Below are positions 17,596-27,066 of a stretch of DNA of 64,000 nt, piece by piece. Origin of the DNA: an uncultured Bacillota bacterium (GTDB lineage Bacteria; Bacillota; Clostridia; Peptostreptococcales; Anaerovoracaceae); assembly GCA_927441425.1 (NCBI GenBank), contig CAKMKG010000005.1:62001-126000 (forward strand). Reading direction: 5' to 3'. The stretch's first letter is position 1; the number at the start of each line of letters is the position of its first letter. The notes below the pieces were generated by a model. That model ran no database searches. It was given only the letters and a program-made list of their open reading frames with translations, and had not been told where the DNA came from. Position numbers and translations under genes: made by a program.

Positions 17596-18234
17596 TTATG
17601 TTCTGGGCTTGCACTGATACAGCATCGCATTACAGATCGCTGCTGCAACGTTGCTTCCGCCCTTTCTTCCCTTTGCTACGATATATGGAACATCCAATTC
17701 CATAATAAGCTCCTTGGATTCCACCACATTGACAAAGCCCACGGGAACGCCGATGATCAGCTCCGGTTTCAGGCGGCCTTCCTTGATCAGTTCATAAAGG
17801 CGAACCAGCGCGGTGGGTGCGTTTCCTATGGCAAAAATAACAGGCTTCTCTAAGACTGCAGCTTTGTCTATGCTGGCGGTTGCCCGGGTGGTGCCCTTAG
17901 CCTTTGCATCTGCCGCAACATCCGCATCTGCCATATAGCAGAAGGCTTCCCCGCCCAGTTCTTCCAGGGTGCTTTTATTGATCCCCGCACGGACCATCTG
18001 GGTGTCGGTAACGATTACCGCTCCTTTTTTCAAAGCCTCGATTCCTTTTAACACCGCATCCTTGGAAAATTTTAAATTCTCCAGATATTCAAAGTCGGCG
18101 GTGGTATGGATCACTCTCTTAATCACCGGCTCTTCTATCGGATCCAGTTGAATATCGCCAAGTTCCTGCCCGATTATTTCAAAGCTACGCTTTTCAATTT
18201 CCTCCGGCAATACATTCTGCAGTTCTACTTTCAT
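17596..18234 (-). CDS. cbiC: Cobalt-precorrin-8 methylmutase
   Basis: About 212 residues. CbiC moves the methyl group from C11 to C12, giving (cobalt-)hydrogenobyrinate. The catalytic histidine is in VIHTTADFEY; other family blocks are VTDTQMVRAGI and FAIGNAPTALVRLYELI and GVPVGFVNVVESKE. The frame is open to 18264, but GGAGG lies 6 bases before the ATG at 18234, and that start gives the normal N-terminus MKVELQNVLPEEIE. Confidence 0.95.
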   Translation of the reverse strand: MKVELQNVLPEEIEKRSFEIIGQELGDIQLDPIEEPVIKRVIHTTADFEYLENLKFSKDAVLKGIEALKKGAVIVTDTQMVRAGINKSTLEELGGEAFCYMADADVAADAKAKGTTRATASIDKAAVLEKPVIFAIGNAPTALVRLYELIKEGRLKPELIIGVPVGFVNVVESKELIMELDVPYIVAKGRKGGSNVAAAICNAMLYQCKPRT

Positions 18235-18291
18235 ATCGATCCTCCGGGGCCTTTCCGGCCGCATATTCCTATTTCAAACGTATTTTGCTTT

Positions 18292-18822
18292 CTATTTTTC
18301 TATTCCTGTTCTTGCGGGAATCCCTTTTTCGTTAGGATGTTTTCCCTTTTTGATTTCCGATACATAATCCGCGCAGTCGAGCATCCATTGTGCCGGATTC
18401 CTGCCGGTCATGACCAACTCCAGCTGTTCCGGCTTGTTTTGGACAAAATTCTCGAAAAGGGCTTTATCGATTAGGTCTCTCCCATAAGCGCCCACAGCTT
18501 CATCTAAAACCAGCATATCACAGTTTCCGGAAGCTGCAAGAGCAATTGCAACTTTTAAATTCTCCGTATGCAACCGCTTTGTCATTTCCTTTTCTTCCTC
18601 AGTCATCGCAAAGGAAAATCCGGCTCCCTCTTTTCCCCGCAGCACTGTTACGTTGGGTAAGCCACCCAGAATAGATAGCTCTCCTGTCGCCTGGTTTTTT
18701 AGAAACTGAACAAAGACGACTCTGAAGTTGGATCCCAATGCCCGGATCGTCAGCCCAAGGGCCGCTGTGGTTTTCCCTTTTCCGTCTCCATAATATAAAT
18801 GAATCAAGCCCCTCTTATCCAT
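18292..18822 (-). CDS. cobO: Cob(I)yrinic acid a,c-diamide adenosyltransferase (CobO/CobA/BtuR type)
   Basis: 176 residues, typical of the CobA/BtuR ATP:corrinoid adenosyltransferase family. It attaches the 5'-deoxyadenosyl group to cobalt. The P-loop GDGKGKTTAALGL near residue 12 has the family-specific form, and LVLDEAVGAYG supplies the acidic motif. It sits between cbiC and cbiP, where adenosylation precedes the last amidations. Confidence 0.94.
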   Translation of the reverse strand: MDKRGLIHLYYGDGKGKTTAALGLTIRALGSNFRVVFVQFLKNQATGELSILGGLPNVTVLRGKEGAGFSFAMTEEEKEMTKRLHTENLKVAIALAASGNCDMLVLDEAVGAYGRDLIDKALFENFVQNKPEQLELVMTGRNPAQWMLDCADYVSEIKKGKHPNEKGIPARTGIEK

Positions 18823-18871
18823 TCTAAACGCCTCTCTGGTTCAATCTATTTTCTTCCGAACGAATGCTTCA

Positions 18872-20389
18872 TCAGATACCATTTTCTAAAATCTGATATA
18901 ACAAATCCATGTTAATATTCTCTCGGATGCCTTGGGCAAGAATATCATACTGCCGCTCTTTATAGGCCTGCACGTTCAAGCCGACGATTTCGCCGCTGTC
19001 CAGCCCTTTTGCATGATACAGGGCCGTTACCAGCGTCTTTGCTACATCTTCTTTATCAAAAATTCCGTGAATATAGGAGCCATAGATGTTTCCCCTGCAC
19101 ATTCCTATTGCTTCCGCAGAAGGCTTGCCCGAGATCTCTTCGAGAACAGCCAGGGTTCCTTCCTTATGGTCGAGAATCTCCGTCTGGCCCATATGGATCT
19201 CATATCCCTCAATTTCCACGCCCGACAAATCCTTCAGCAATCCGCTCAGACCGGTTTGAAATTTTCCTTTTACTTGCGTTCTCGTCTTTTCCTTCTCAAA
19301 CACAGTTCTTACAGGAAGAAGTCCCATGCCTGTGAGCGTGCCGCCGGCTTCTACTCCATAAGGATCCGAAAGCTCCACGCCAAGCATCTGATAGCCTCCG
19401 CAGACGCCGAATACAGGCTTGTTTTCGGCAGCATGCTTCAAAACGGAAGCTTCCAGTCCATTCTGCCTCATCCATAGCAGATCTTCCATGGTGTTTTTGG
19501 TACCGGGCAGGATGATCAGATCAGGATTTTTCAGTTCAGCAGTTGACGTAACATAACGGAGCGTCACTCCCGGTATATATTCCAGCACATTGAAATCGGT
19601 AAAGTTTGAGATCCTTGGCAATCGAATCACCGCGATATCGATCACGCCTACGGATCCTTTTTTATTGAATCGTTCCGTCAAACTATCCTCATCGTCGATA
19701 TCCACATGAAGATAAGGAATGACTCCTAACGTCGGCACGTGAACGATTTCTTCCAGCATATCCAGACCCGGCTGTAATATGGTTTTATCACCACGGAATT
19801 TATTGATCAGAATTCCTTTGACCATGGCACGTTCTGATTCGTCAAAGAGCATCATGGTGCCCACCAAAGAGGCAAACACCCCGCCCCGGTCGATGTCTCC
19901 GGCCAGCAGCACAGGAGCCTTCGCTAACTTTGCCATATACATATTCACGATATCATTTTCTTTCAGGTTAATTTCCGCAGGACTGCCCGCCCCTTCCAGC
20001 ACGATGATATCATATTGGGCATCCAGCTTCTCATATGCCTTCCTGATTTCCGGAACAATTTCTCTTTTCCGCTGATAATATTCCTGGGCGCTCATGTTGC
20101 TGTACACTTCTCCGTTGACGATCACCTGAGAGCTGGTATCATTGGTAGGTTTCAGGAGAACCGGATTCATCAGTACCGACGGTTCAATCCCTGCCGCCTC
20201 TGCCTGTACAACCTGAGCCCTTCCCATTTCCAAACCTTCCTTCGTGATAAAGGAGTTTAATGCCATATTCTGCGCTTTAAAGGGTGCGACCCGATATCCG
20301 TCCTGCTTGAAGATCCGGCACAAGCCTGCAGTAATCAAGCTTTTTCCCGCGTTGGACATGGTGCCCTGTACCATAATTGCTTTCGCCAT
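18872..20389 (-). CDS. cbiP: Cobyric acid synthase
   Basis: 505 residues. This enzyme amidates the b, d, e and g side chains of adenosylcobyrinate a,c-diamide. The N-terminal ATPase-like domain starts [22 protein letters not shown] (P-loop variant), with [13 protein letters not shown] and [15 protein letters not shown] following. The C-terminal amidotransferase domain has the cysteine in [12 protein letters not shown] and the histidine in GSYIHGIFD. The product name cobQ is also used. Confidence 0.96.
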   Translation of the reverse strand: MAKAIMVQGTMSNAGKSLITAGLCRIFKQDGYRVAPFKAQNMALNSFITKEGLEMGRAQVVQAEAAGIEPSVLMNPVLLKPTNDTSSQVIVNGEVYSNMSAQEYYQRKREIVPEIRKAYEKLDAQYDIIVLEGAGSPAEINLKENDIVNMYMAKLAKAPVLLAGDIDRGGVFASLVGTMMLFDESERAMVKGILINKFRGDKTILQPGLDMLEEIVHVPTLGVIPYLHVDIDDEDSLTERFNKKGSVGVIDIAVIRLPRISNFTDFNVLEYIPGVTLRYVTSTAELKNPDLIILPGTKNTMEDLLWMRQNGLEASVLKHAAENKPVFGVCGGYQMLGVELSDPYGVEAGGTLTGMGLLPVRTVFEKEKTRTQVKGKFQTGLSGLLKDLSGVEIEGYEIHMGQTEILDHKEGTLAVLEEISGKPSAEAIGMCRGNIYGSYIHGIFDKEDVAKTLVTALYHAKGLDSGEIVGLNVQAYKERQYDILAQGIRENINMDLLYQILENGI

Positions 20390-20412
20390 AGATGAGTCCT
20401 CCCTGCTGATGA

Positions 20413-21552
20413 TCAGCGTTTCAGTTCTGTTAAATCGGTTTTCATCTCCCGTAGAGCCTCAATCAATTTCATATTTTCTTCATGTTTCCTGATGCAGATT
20501 CTATAATATCCCGGACCTAGTCCGTAGTAATTATCGCAGTTTCGAATCAGAATCCCCTTTTCAAACAGCAATTCATGCAGCGGTTTCGCTGTGGAACGGG
20601 AATCCTTGATGAAGATGTAATTGGCATTTGATGCGATCACAGTGATTCCCGTTTCCTTCAAGCTCGGAATGAGATAGGCCCTTTCCTCGCGGATCAACTT
20701 CTTTGTTTTGGTCAGGTAGTCTCTTTCCTCCATTCCATAAATTCCTGCAATCTGAGCCGGTGCGGATACACTCCAGGGCTGGCCAGCCTCGCGGATCTTC
20801 TTTAGCAGCACAGTATTCGATGAGATGCAGTGTCCAAGCCGGATTCCGGCCATGGCATATATTTTTGTAAATGCCTTTAAGATAATAAGATTATCAAAGG
20901 CCTTTAAAAATTCCTTTGTTGTATAGTCCTGTGGTTCGTCCAGAAACTCATTGAAACACTCATCCACAAACAGAAGGATGTCCAAGGTCTTACATCTTCG
21001 AACCAGCTTAAGCAAGAACTCCTTCGTCACCAGCTGTCCGGTAGGGTTGTTGGGATTGCATATGAAAAGCATATCCAGCCCTTGATCCAAGGAATCAAGG
21101 AGCCCTTCCCCGACTTGAAATCCGTCCTTTTCATAAAGTTCATAGTGAACCACCTGACAGGATGCTGCTGATAATGCTTCTGTATATTCCGCAAAAGTAG
21201 GCGCGAGCACCATTGCTTTTCTCGGCTTTACCCCATACACTGTCCGATAGATCAGATCCGCGGCGCCGTTTCCGCACAGGATCCATTCCGAAGGCACTCC
21301 CTCGTGTTTTGAAAGGCGGGAAATAAGCTCTCTGCATAGCGGATCAGGATAAACATCAAAGGAATCCACAGAATTTCTGATTGCCTGCTTCACTCCATCG
21401 GGCAATCCAAAAGGATTGATATTGGCCGAAAAGTCAAGTATCATCGGAGGATTCTTCCTTTTACCCAACTGCTCTTTTGCAGAATAAATATCGCCTCCAT
21501 GGATCAGTTTCTCCGTATCGCAATTCTTCCAGTTATTCTCTTTTATATGATC
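20413..21552 (-). CDS. cobD: L-threonine-O-3-phosphate decarboxylase
   Basis: About 379 residues. This PLP enzyme makes (R)-1-amino-2-propanol O-2-phosphate, the linker of the nucleotide loop. It resembles histidinol-phosphate aminotransferase: [37 protein letters not shown] and the PLP lysine in [18 protein letters not shown]. The context beside cbiB and cbiP decides for CobD over HisC. The frame is open to 21582; I chose the ATG at 21552, which follows GGGGG by about 7 bases and overlaps cbiB by 10 bases. Confidence 0.9.
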   Translation of the reverse strand, partial: DHIKENNWKNCDTEKLIHGGDIYSAKEQLGKRKNPPMILDFSANINPFGLPDGVKQAIRNSVDSFDVYPDPLCRELISRLSKHEGVPSEWILCGNGAADLIYRTVYGVKPRKAMVLAPTFAEYTEALSAASCQVVHYELYEKDGFQVGEGLLDSLDQGLDMLFICNPNNPTGQLVTKEFLLKLVRRCKTLDILLFVDECFNEFLDEPQDYTTKEFLKAFDNLIILKAFTKIYAMAGIRLGHCISSNTVLLKKIREAGQPWSVSAPAQIAGIYGMEERDYLTKTKKLIREERAYLIPSLKETGITVIASNANYIFIKDSRSTAKPLHELLFEKGILIRNCDNYYGLGPGYYRICIRKHEENMKLIEALREMKTDLTELKR

Positions 21553-22538
21553 CATTCTATAACCCCCATGCCGATGATGCACAAAGCAAATGTCAAGTAT
21601 GCCGTTCCGTAAAGCAGACGATTGGCCAGGCGAATATCATCATAAGCGATTGGCCGTAAGGGATCCCCAATGGTTTTTTTCTCATAGAGCTTACCGAAAT
21701 AATAAGCGTCTCCGGCGAGTTGGATCCCCAGAGCCCCTGCACAGACAGATTCGGTCTGTGCACTATTCGGACTGGTATGGTTATAGCGGTCCCGGTTGAA
21801 AACGATCCAAGCATTCCGGTGATCCAGCTTCAAAAGGTAGGTTGCAAGGATCATCAGATAAGCGGAAATCCTCGCCGGGATATAATTTACAGCATCGTCC
21901 AGCTTTGCGGCAAATCTTCCAAAGTATAAGTACTGATCATTTTTATATCCAATCATGGAATCCATGGTATTGATCGCTTTATAGAAGAATCCCAGAGGAG
22001 CGCCGCCAATGGCCATAAACAGCAGCGGCGCCACCGTACCGTCGGAGGTATTTTCAGCCACCGTTTCCACCGTGGCTTTGGTGATCTGTTCCAGGTTCAG
22101 GTTTTGTACATCCCGGCCTACGATCATCGCAACCATCTTCCGGGCGCCGGCCAGATTCTCGTGGATCAATTCGTGATAAACCTTCATACTCTCCGTTTTC
22201 AACGCTTTTACCGACAGGATCTGGTAACACATGACTGCTTCCACACCGATCCGCAGTAAAATATGTATTTCCCCGGCTGCCCAGAGGATCCCATAAGGAA
22301 CAGCAGTGGAAATTGTTACGATCATAATAACAAGCAGGATTCCGCCGGCCAGTTCTCCCTTCGAGGTCCTCGGCAGTGCGTTTCGGATGAGGTTTTCCCA
22401 TCTTGATATCATGTTTCCGATCAGACAAATAGGGTGAGGCATCCAATGGGGATCCCCAAAGATCAAATCCAGAGTGAAGCCGATTGTCAGAGCAATCATG
22501 GACGGCAGTACCGCAGTGTTCCATAATTCAAATGTCAT
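21543..22538 (-). CDS. cbiB: Adenosylcobinamide-phosphate synthase
   Basis: 331 residues with several membrane segments. CbiB joins aminopropanol phosphate to adenosylcobyric acid. Family blocks are DLIFGDPHWMPHPICLIGN near residue 25, ATVETVAENTSDGTVAPLLF and MDSMIGYKNDQYLYFGR, and SPNSAQTESVCAGALGIQL. It overlaps its pathway partner cobD and would act in the membrane, as CobS does in the next assembly steps elsewhere in the genome. Confidence 0.95.
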   Translation of the reverse strand: MTFELWNTAVLPSMIALTIGFTLDLIFGDPHWMPHPICLIGNMISRWENLIRNALPRTSKGELAGGILLVIMIVTISTAVPYGILWAAGEIHILLRIGVEAVMCYQILSVKALKTESMKVYHELIHENLAGARKMVAMIVGRDVQNLNLEQITKATVETVAENTSDGTVAPLLFMAIGGAPLGFFYKAINTMDSMIGYKNDQYLYFGRFAAKLDDAVNYIPARISAYLMILATYLLKLDHRNAWIVFNRDRYNHTSPNSAQTESVCAGALGIQLAGDAYYFGKLYEKKTIGDPLRPIAYDDIRLANRLLYGTAYLTFALCIIGMGVIEWII

Positions 22539-22563
22539 TTTGTACCGTCCTTTCTGTTAGAAA

Positions 22564-24102
22564 TTATTTGCTGCCCAGTTCCAGAAAACGATCGATCATG
22601 CTGTCGATGGATGCTTTTTCTGCCACGAAGGTTTTCATCCCGTATTGATTTGCTTCCTGTGCAGTCTGTTCTCCGATGCAGACTGCCTTTACCTTCGTAT
22701 AATCAATCTCCTTCGCATCCACCATCTCTTTTGTCAGCCGAACAAAGCCCCTTACCGTTGAGGCGCTTGTAAAGGCCACATAATCAAAAGTATCATCATA
22801 CCGAGCAAACTCAACTCCCGACGCCTCAACCGTATCATAGATGGGCAGGTCTTCGTATAGCAGCCCTGCGTCTTCCAAAGGCTTTGTTACTTCTTCCGTC
22901 CCAATTTTCGCTCTTGGGATCAATACCACCAGTCGTTCCTCAATATTCTTTTCCTCTTCCAGCAATCTCCGCGCAAGGGCCTCACCCAATGCCCTGCCGT
23001 CGAAGGTTTCCGGAACAAGATCAACCAGAATCCCCTTTTCTTCGATGGCCTTCTGGGTTGCAGAACCGATGGCTGCAAATTTGAGGCCCGCCAGTTTCCT
23101 GATATCTATTTTCAGCTCTTGTAGCTTCTGGAAAAATACTTTTACGCCAAATGGGCTGGTAAATGCGACCCATTGGTACGCCTCCATATTTTTCAGTGCT
23201 TCCTTCAAGGAGTCATTCTCCAGGATCATATCTGTTTCAATGGTCGGTACTTCGACGACCTCCGCTCCATATTCCTGCAACTTCGCAGTCAGTCCGGAGT
23301 TTCTGTCCTTTGGTCTCGTGACCAAAATTTTAAGTTTTCCAAGGGGTCTGTCTTCCGCCCAATGGAACTGTTCTGCAAGACTGCAGACCTTTCCCACAAC
23401 GATGATGGCAGGCGTCTTGATTGCTGCTTTATCCGCCTCTTCAGGAAGGTGCAAAAGGTCCGAAACAACCCGTCTCTGATGAGCCGCTGTTCCATTCTCC
23501 AGAATCGCCGCCGGCATTGCAGGATCCATTCCCGCATCGATCAGTTCCCTGCAGATCACGGGCATAGAAGCTACTCCCATTAAAAACACAAGGGTTCCCC
23601 CGAATTTCACCAAAGCCGAAAAATCGATATCTGCACGCGCCAAGTTTTTAGTGTGTCCCGTGATGATGTGTACGGAGGAGCAGAAGTCCCGGTGGGTCAC
23701 AGGAATTCCGTTATAAGCCGGTACAGAAATCGCTGAAGTAACGCCGGGAACGATTTCAAAAGAAATGCCGTTTTTACATAGTTCTTCCAGCTCTTCGCCG
23801 CCCCGGCCAAAGAGGAAGGGGTCTCCTCCCTTTAATCTTACGACACGTTTCCCATTCAGAGCCTCTTCCACCAATATTTGATTGATCTCCTGTTGCGGCA
23901 CCGGATGGTCCCCTGAGATCTTTCCCACATTGATCCATTTGGCTTCCTTCGAGATCATGGCAAGGATACCCTGTCCTACGAGATGGTCATAGACCACGAC
24001 CTCCGCCTGCTCCAGAACGGCTTTCCCCTTCAGGGTAAACAGTCCGGCATCGTAAGGTCCGGCGCCTACCAACCATACTTTTCCCAGTTTATTTTTTTCC
24101 AT
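22564..24102 (-). CDS. cobA-hemD: Fused uroporphyrinogen-III C-methyltransferase / uroporphyrinogen-III synthase
   Basis: 512 residues. The N-terminal half (about 1-240) is a SUMT: VWLVGAGPYDAGLFTLKG, VVRLKGGDPFLFGRGGEEL, and PGVTSAISVPAYNGIPVTHR. The C-terminal half (about 258-505) is HemD, seen in WVAFTSPFGVKVFF and VAFTSASTVRGF. One chain therefore closes the macrocycle to uroporphyrinogen III and methylates it twice to precorrin-2. This fusion is common in Clostridia. It starts one base before the end of hemC's neighbour, so spacing is tight. Confidence 0.95.
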   Translation of the reverse strand: MEKNKLGKVWLVGAGPYDAGLFTLKGKAVLEQAEVVVYDHLVGQGILAMISKEAKWINVGKISGDHPVPQQEINQILVEEALNGKRVVRLKGGDPFLFGRGGEELEELCKNGISFEIVPGVTSAISVPAYNGIPVTHRDFCSSVHIITGHTKNLARADIDFSALVKFGGTLVFLMGVASMPVICRELIDAGMDPAMPAAILENGTAAHQRRVVSDLLHLPEEADKAAIKTPAIIVVGKVCSLAEQFHWAEDRPLGKLKILVTRPKDRNSGLTAKLQEYGAEVVEVPTIETDMILENDSLKEALKNMEAYQWVAFTSPFGVKVFFQKLQELKIDIRKLAGLKFAAIGSATQKAIEEKGILVDLVPETFDGRALGEALARRLLEEEKNIEERLVVLIPRAKIGTEEVTKPLEDAGLLYEDLPIYDTVEASGVEFARYDDTFDYVAFTSASTVRGFVRLTKEMVDAKEIDYTKVKAVCIGEQTAQEANQYGMKTFVAEKASIDSMIDRFLELGSK

Positions 24103-24984
24103 CTATAAACCCTCCGCTTTCAGTTGCAGCGCTAACTTTTTACCCAGAGCTTCCCCATCCTTACGGTTGCCCGCTATTTCTCCGGTGATATAATCATCCT
24201 TCGCTTCTATATAGTAAAGGCCGATTAATCTAACTTGATCGGCGCTGGCCTGGGCAAAGGCTGCGATGGGAGAACTGCAGCCCCCGTCCAGAGCTCTCAC
24301 AAAGGAACGCTCTGTCAACGCTTCCGTCTCTGCATCTTCGTCATTCACGCAGTCCAAATAATCGTAATTCTCCCCGCGTCGTCCTTGAATAACCATGATC
24401 CCCTGCCCTGCTGCCGGTATCATTTCCGAAGGCTCAAACACCTTGCTAATCCGATCATCTAGTTCGAGGCGTTTCAGTCCGGCACAAGCCAGTACCAATG
24501 CGCTGTAATCCCCGTGGTCCAGCTTGGATAATCTGGTAAGCACATTTCCTCTCACGCTCGCTGTGGGCATATCACAGCAAAGCCTTCGGAGCTGCAGATT
24601 TCTTCTGGCACTTGAGCTTCCAATGGGCTTATCCGATCTGGCTTCCCCCTTTGGAAGCACCAGAACATCCCTGGGATCTTCTCTCGTGGAAAACGCCAGC
24701 AAGGGCAGATCTTCGGGGGTATCCATTGGCATGTCCTTCAGACTGTGAACGGCGATGTCGATCCTGCCGTCCCTCAGGGCTTGATCCAGTTCTTTTACGA
24801 ACAGTCCCTTCCCTCCTACTTTATCCAGGGGCCGGTCAAGAATCATATCTCCTGTGGTTTTCATGGTAATCAGCTCCAGCTCGATCTCAGGATGTGCCTG
24901 GCGAATCAGACCCATGACGATATTCGACTGAACGACTGCTAATTTACTTTCTCTGCTTCCAATTCTAATTTTTCTCGCTTCCAC
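24103..24984 (-). CDS. hemC: Hydroxymethylbilane synthase (porphobilinogen deaminase)
   Basis: 293 residues. It links four porphobilinogens into hydroxymethylbilane. The family start IRIGSRESKLAVVQSNIV, the block DIAVHSLKDMPMD, SSARRNLQLRRL and the cofactor cysteine in ALDGGCSSPIAAFA (which carries the dipyrromethane) are all present. It abuts cobA-hemD without intergenic bases, matching consecutive reactions. Confidence 0.96.
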   Translation of the reverse strand: MEARKIRIGSRESKLAVVQSNIVMGLIRQAHPEIELELITMKTTGDMILDRPLDKVGGKGLFVKELDQALRDGRIDIAVHSLKDMPMDTPEDLPLLAFSTREDPRDVLVLPKGEARSDKPIGSSSARRNLQLRRLCCDMPTASVRGNVLTRLSKLDHGDYSALVLACAGLKRLELDDRISKVFEPSEMIPAAGQGIMVIQGRRGENYDYLDCVNDEDAETEALTERSFVRALDGGCSSPIAAFAQASADQVRLIGLYYIEAKDDYITGEIAGNRKDGEALGKKLALQLKAEGL

Positions 24985-25025
24985 TTTCCCCGTCCTCCCG
25001 TTCCCGGTCTATAAAATGTGAATTT

Positions 25026-26285
25026 TCACGATTGATTATCCAGACAGTCAGCAATTGCCCTTGTTACTTTTTTAGCAAGTACGTGATCCCTGCCTTCCGC
25101 GGTGACACCTACAGTGATTCCCTTCTTTCGTATGATACCCGGAAAGTAGAAATCACTCTTTTCTTTATCATCTGCCACGTTCACAGGGATATTGCCTTCC
25201 TTGCATGTTTCATAGATCTCGTGATTGATTTGTTTATGATTCGTAGCCGCCAATACATAATCGGCACCCTCAAGGTCGGCATCTTCATAGGGCTTCCTCC
25301 GTAGCTCAAGCCGCTTTTCATCCGCATATGCAATGACCGCAGGCAGAGCCTCCGGAGCCACGACCCTGATGCAGCAATCGAATTTCAAAAGCGTTTCAAT
25401 CCGCCTTTTTGCAATTTTTCCTGCTCCCACCACAACGATGGTTTTCCCGGTGATCTTGGTGAATACCGGAAACCAATGTCCCAAATCAGTCTTATCCTGA
25501 GTACGCAAGGCGATATGGTAGGTGTTTTCGAGCAATTCCAAAAGAGCTTCCGGCGAAATGCCTTCCTCCACTTTCTCCCTCCCTATGACAAGCAGTGTTG
25601 CGCCGGTTTCCACGGCGGCATGATATTTTTCAAGAAATCCGCCGGTTTCCCCAGAATCTTTGGTGACGATAAATTGGGCTTTTATTTGATCGATCAAAGC
25701 AATGTTTAATTCTGAGGTAAAAGGACCCTGCATGCAGATCAGCTGCTTTCCCGTAAAGCCCAGCACGTAGCAGCTTTCCACCACTTCCAACATGGGCAGC
25801 ACTCTTGGGAATAAACGTTTCTGATAATCCTTGACTCTTGTATATTTTGAGAGTTCCTTGCTTCCGATGGTAAGCAGCACATTGCCGTTGAATTGATTCA
25901 GATACTCCACCACCTCATCATGATTGCTGAAAAACAGACACGCCATCTGTTGATTGGCTCCACTTGACCGCAGTACTCTAATATATTCACAGCCTGCCTG
26001 TTTACAGGCGGCTTTGATATTTTCGCTAGCCAGTCTTGCGTAGGGATGGGTTGTATCAATGACATAATCGAACTGTTTCTCCTTCATAAGAACCGTCATC
26101 TCTTCCTCTGTCAGTCTGCCCGAGCGGACTTGAATATGATCCAAGCCAGACCTCAGCAATTCTTTTCCGTAATCCGTCGCCACGCAGGCAGTGACGGTAA
26201 GTCCTCTCCCCGCAATGCTGGGTGACAGCGCTTCCAATAGTTCTCTTCCTTCTGTTGTTCCTGCAAAAACCAATAGATTTGGCAT
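25026..26285 (-). CDS. cbiJ: Fused cobalt-precorrin-6A reductase / precorrin-2 dehydrogenase
   Basis: 419 residues in two parts. Residues 1 to about 255 are CbiJ/CobK: LVFAGTTEGRELLEAL, YVIDTTHPYARLASENI and FIVTKDSGETGGFLEK. Residues about 268-415 are a SirC / CysG N-terminal type NAD-dependent domain: KTIVVVGAGKIAKRRIETLL, VLAATNHKQINHEI and VNVADDKEKSDFYFPGII. The first domain reduces the ring late in the pathway, the second oxidises precorrin-2 to sirohydrochlorin before cobalt insertion by CbiK. The fusion of an early and a late step is unusual to my knowledge; no internal start or frameshift is seen. Confidence 0.9.
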   Translation of the reverse strand: MPNLLVFAGTTEGRELLEALSPSIAGRGLTVTACVATDYGKELLRSGLDHIQVRSGRLTEEEMTVLMKEKQFDYVIDTTHPYARLASENIKAACKQAGCEYIRVLRSSGANQQMACLFFSNHDEVVEYLNQFNGNVLLTIGSKELSKYTRVKDYQKRLFPRVLPMLEVVESCYVLGFTGKQLICMQGPFTSELNIALIDQIKAQFIVTKDSGETGGFLEKYHAAVETGATLLVIGREKVEEGISPEALLELLENTYHIALRTQDKTDLGHWFPVFTKITGKTIVVVGAGKIAKRRIETLLKFDCCIRVVAPEALPAVIAYADEKRLELRRKPYEDADLEGADYVLAATNHKQINHEIYETCKEGNIPVNVADDKEKSDFYFPGIIRKKGITVGVTAEGRDHVLAKKVTRAIADCLDNQS

Positions 26286-26316
26286 ACGCTTAACCTCTTT
26301 TTAATAAAATATGCAT

Positions 26317-27045
26317 TTAGACGTTGTGATACCCTCGAGGGGTTACCAGTTTTTCGCCGATTTTTCTTGTCTGTGAATTTCCAATAAATACAGTGGTAAA
26401 CATATCGACCCGAGTATCCTTGAGTGCTCCAAGGGCCAGCACCGTGCCGGTCTCTCCCTCACGTCCGATATTCTTAACAAATCCGCACATCGTACCTTCT
26501 CCCCGATGCTTTAAAACGATCCCGCAGGCCTTCTTTAAATAATCCTGTCTTTTGATGCTGGAAGGGTTATAGAAGCAGATCACGAAGTCCGCCATTGCAG
26601 CGCAGTCGATCCTCTTTTCGATGAGCTCCCAGGGGGTCAGCAGGTCGCTCAAGCTGATCACTGCGAAGTCATGAATCAACGGAGCACCTAAAACTGCAGC
26701 CCCGCTACAGGCAGCCGTGATTCCCGAAACCACTTCGATTTCAATCGGCTCATACTGCTGTGCCACCTCATACATCAGTCCCGCCATTCCATAGACGCCT
26801 GCATCCCCACTGCAGACCATCGCCACCGTCTGTCCCTTTAACGCTTCCGCTATCGCGATATGACATCGTTCCGCTTCTTTTTTCATTGGTGTCGAGATCA
26901 ATTTTTTATGCTGAAATCTTTCCCTGATCAAATCAACATACACATCATAGCCTGTAATGACATCGCATTCCTCGAGGGCTTCCATGGCTCTCTGCGTCAT
27001 TTGCTTCCATTCACCGGGGCCAAGACCCACCACATATATTTTCAT
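26317..27045 (-). CDS. cbiH: Cobalt-precorrin-3B C17-methyltransferase
   Basis: 242 residues, tetrapyrrole methylase fold. CbiH methylates C17 with ring contraction. The start MKIYVVGLGPGEWKQMT, the region VAMVCSGDAGVYGMAGLM, the block VVSGITAACSGAAVLGAPL and the closing ATTVFIGNSQTRKI-like FTTVFIGNSQTRKI identify the CobJ/CbiH subgroup. It is not fused to CbiG here, unlike in some clostridia. Confidence 0.94.
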   Translation of the reverse strand: MKIYVVGLGPGEWKQMTQRAMEALEECDVITGYDVYVDLIRERFQHKKLISTPMKKEAERCHIAIAEALKGQTVAMVCSGDAGVYGMAGLMYEVAQQYEPIEIEVVSGITAACSGAAVLGAPLIHDFAVISLSDLLTPWELIEKRIDCAAMADFVICFYNPSSIKRQDYLKKACGIVLKHRGEGTMCGFVKNIGREGETGTVLALGALKDTRVDMFTTVFIGNSQTRKIGEKLVTPRGYHNV

Positions 27046-27066
27046 TCGTATTGCCTCCGAATTATT

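Noticed and set aside
20413-21552. Histidinol-phosphate aminotransferase (hisC)
   Set aside because: The fold is shared, but position between cbiB and cbiP and the N-terminal block favour CobD.
22841-23479. 212-codon plus-strand frame inside cobA-hemD
   Set aside because: It is antisense to a clear fusion gene, has no ribosome binding site and its Ser/Pro-rich translation resembles no protein.
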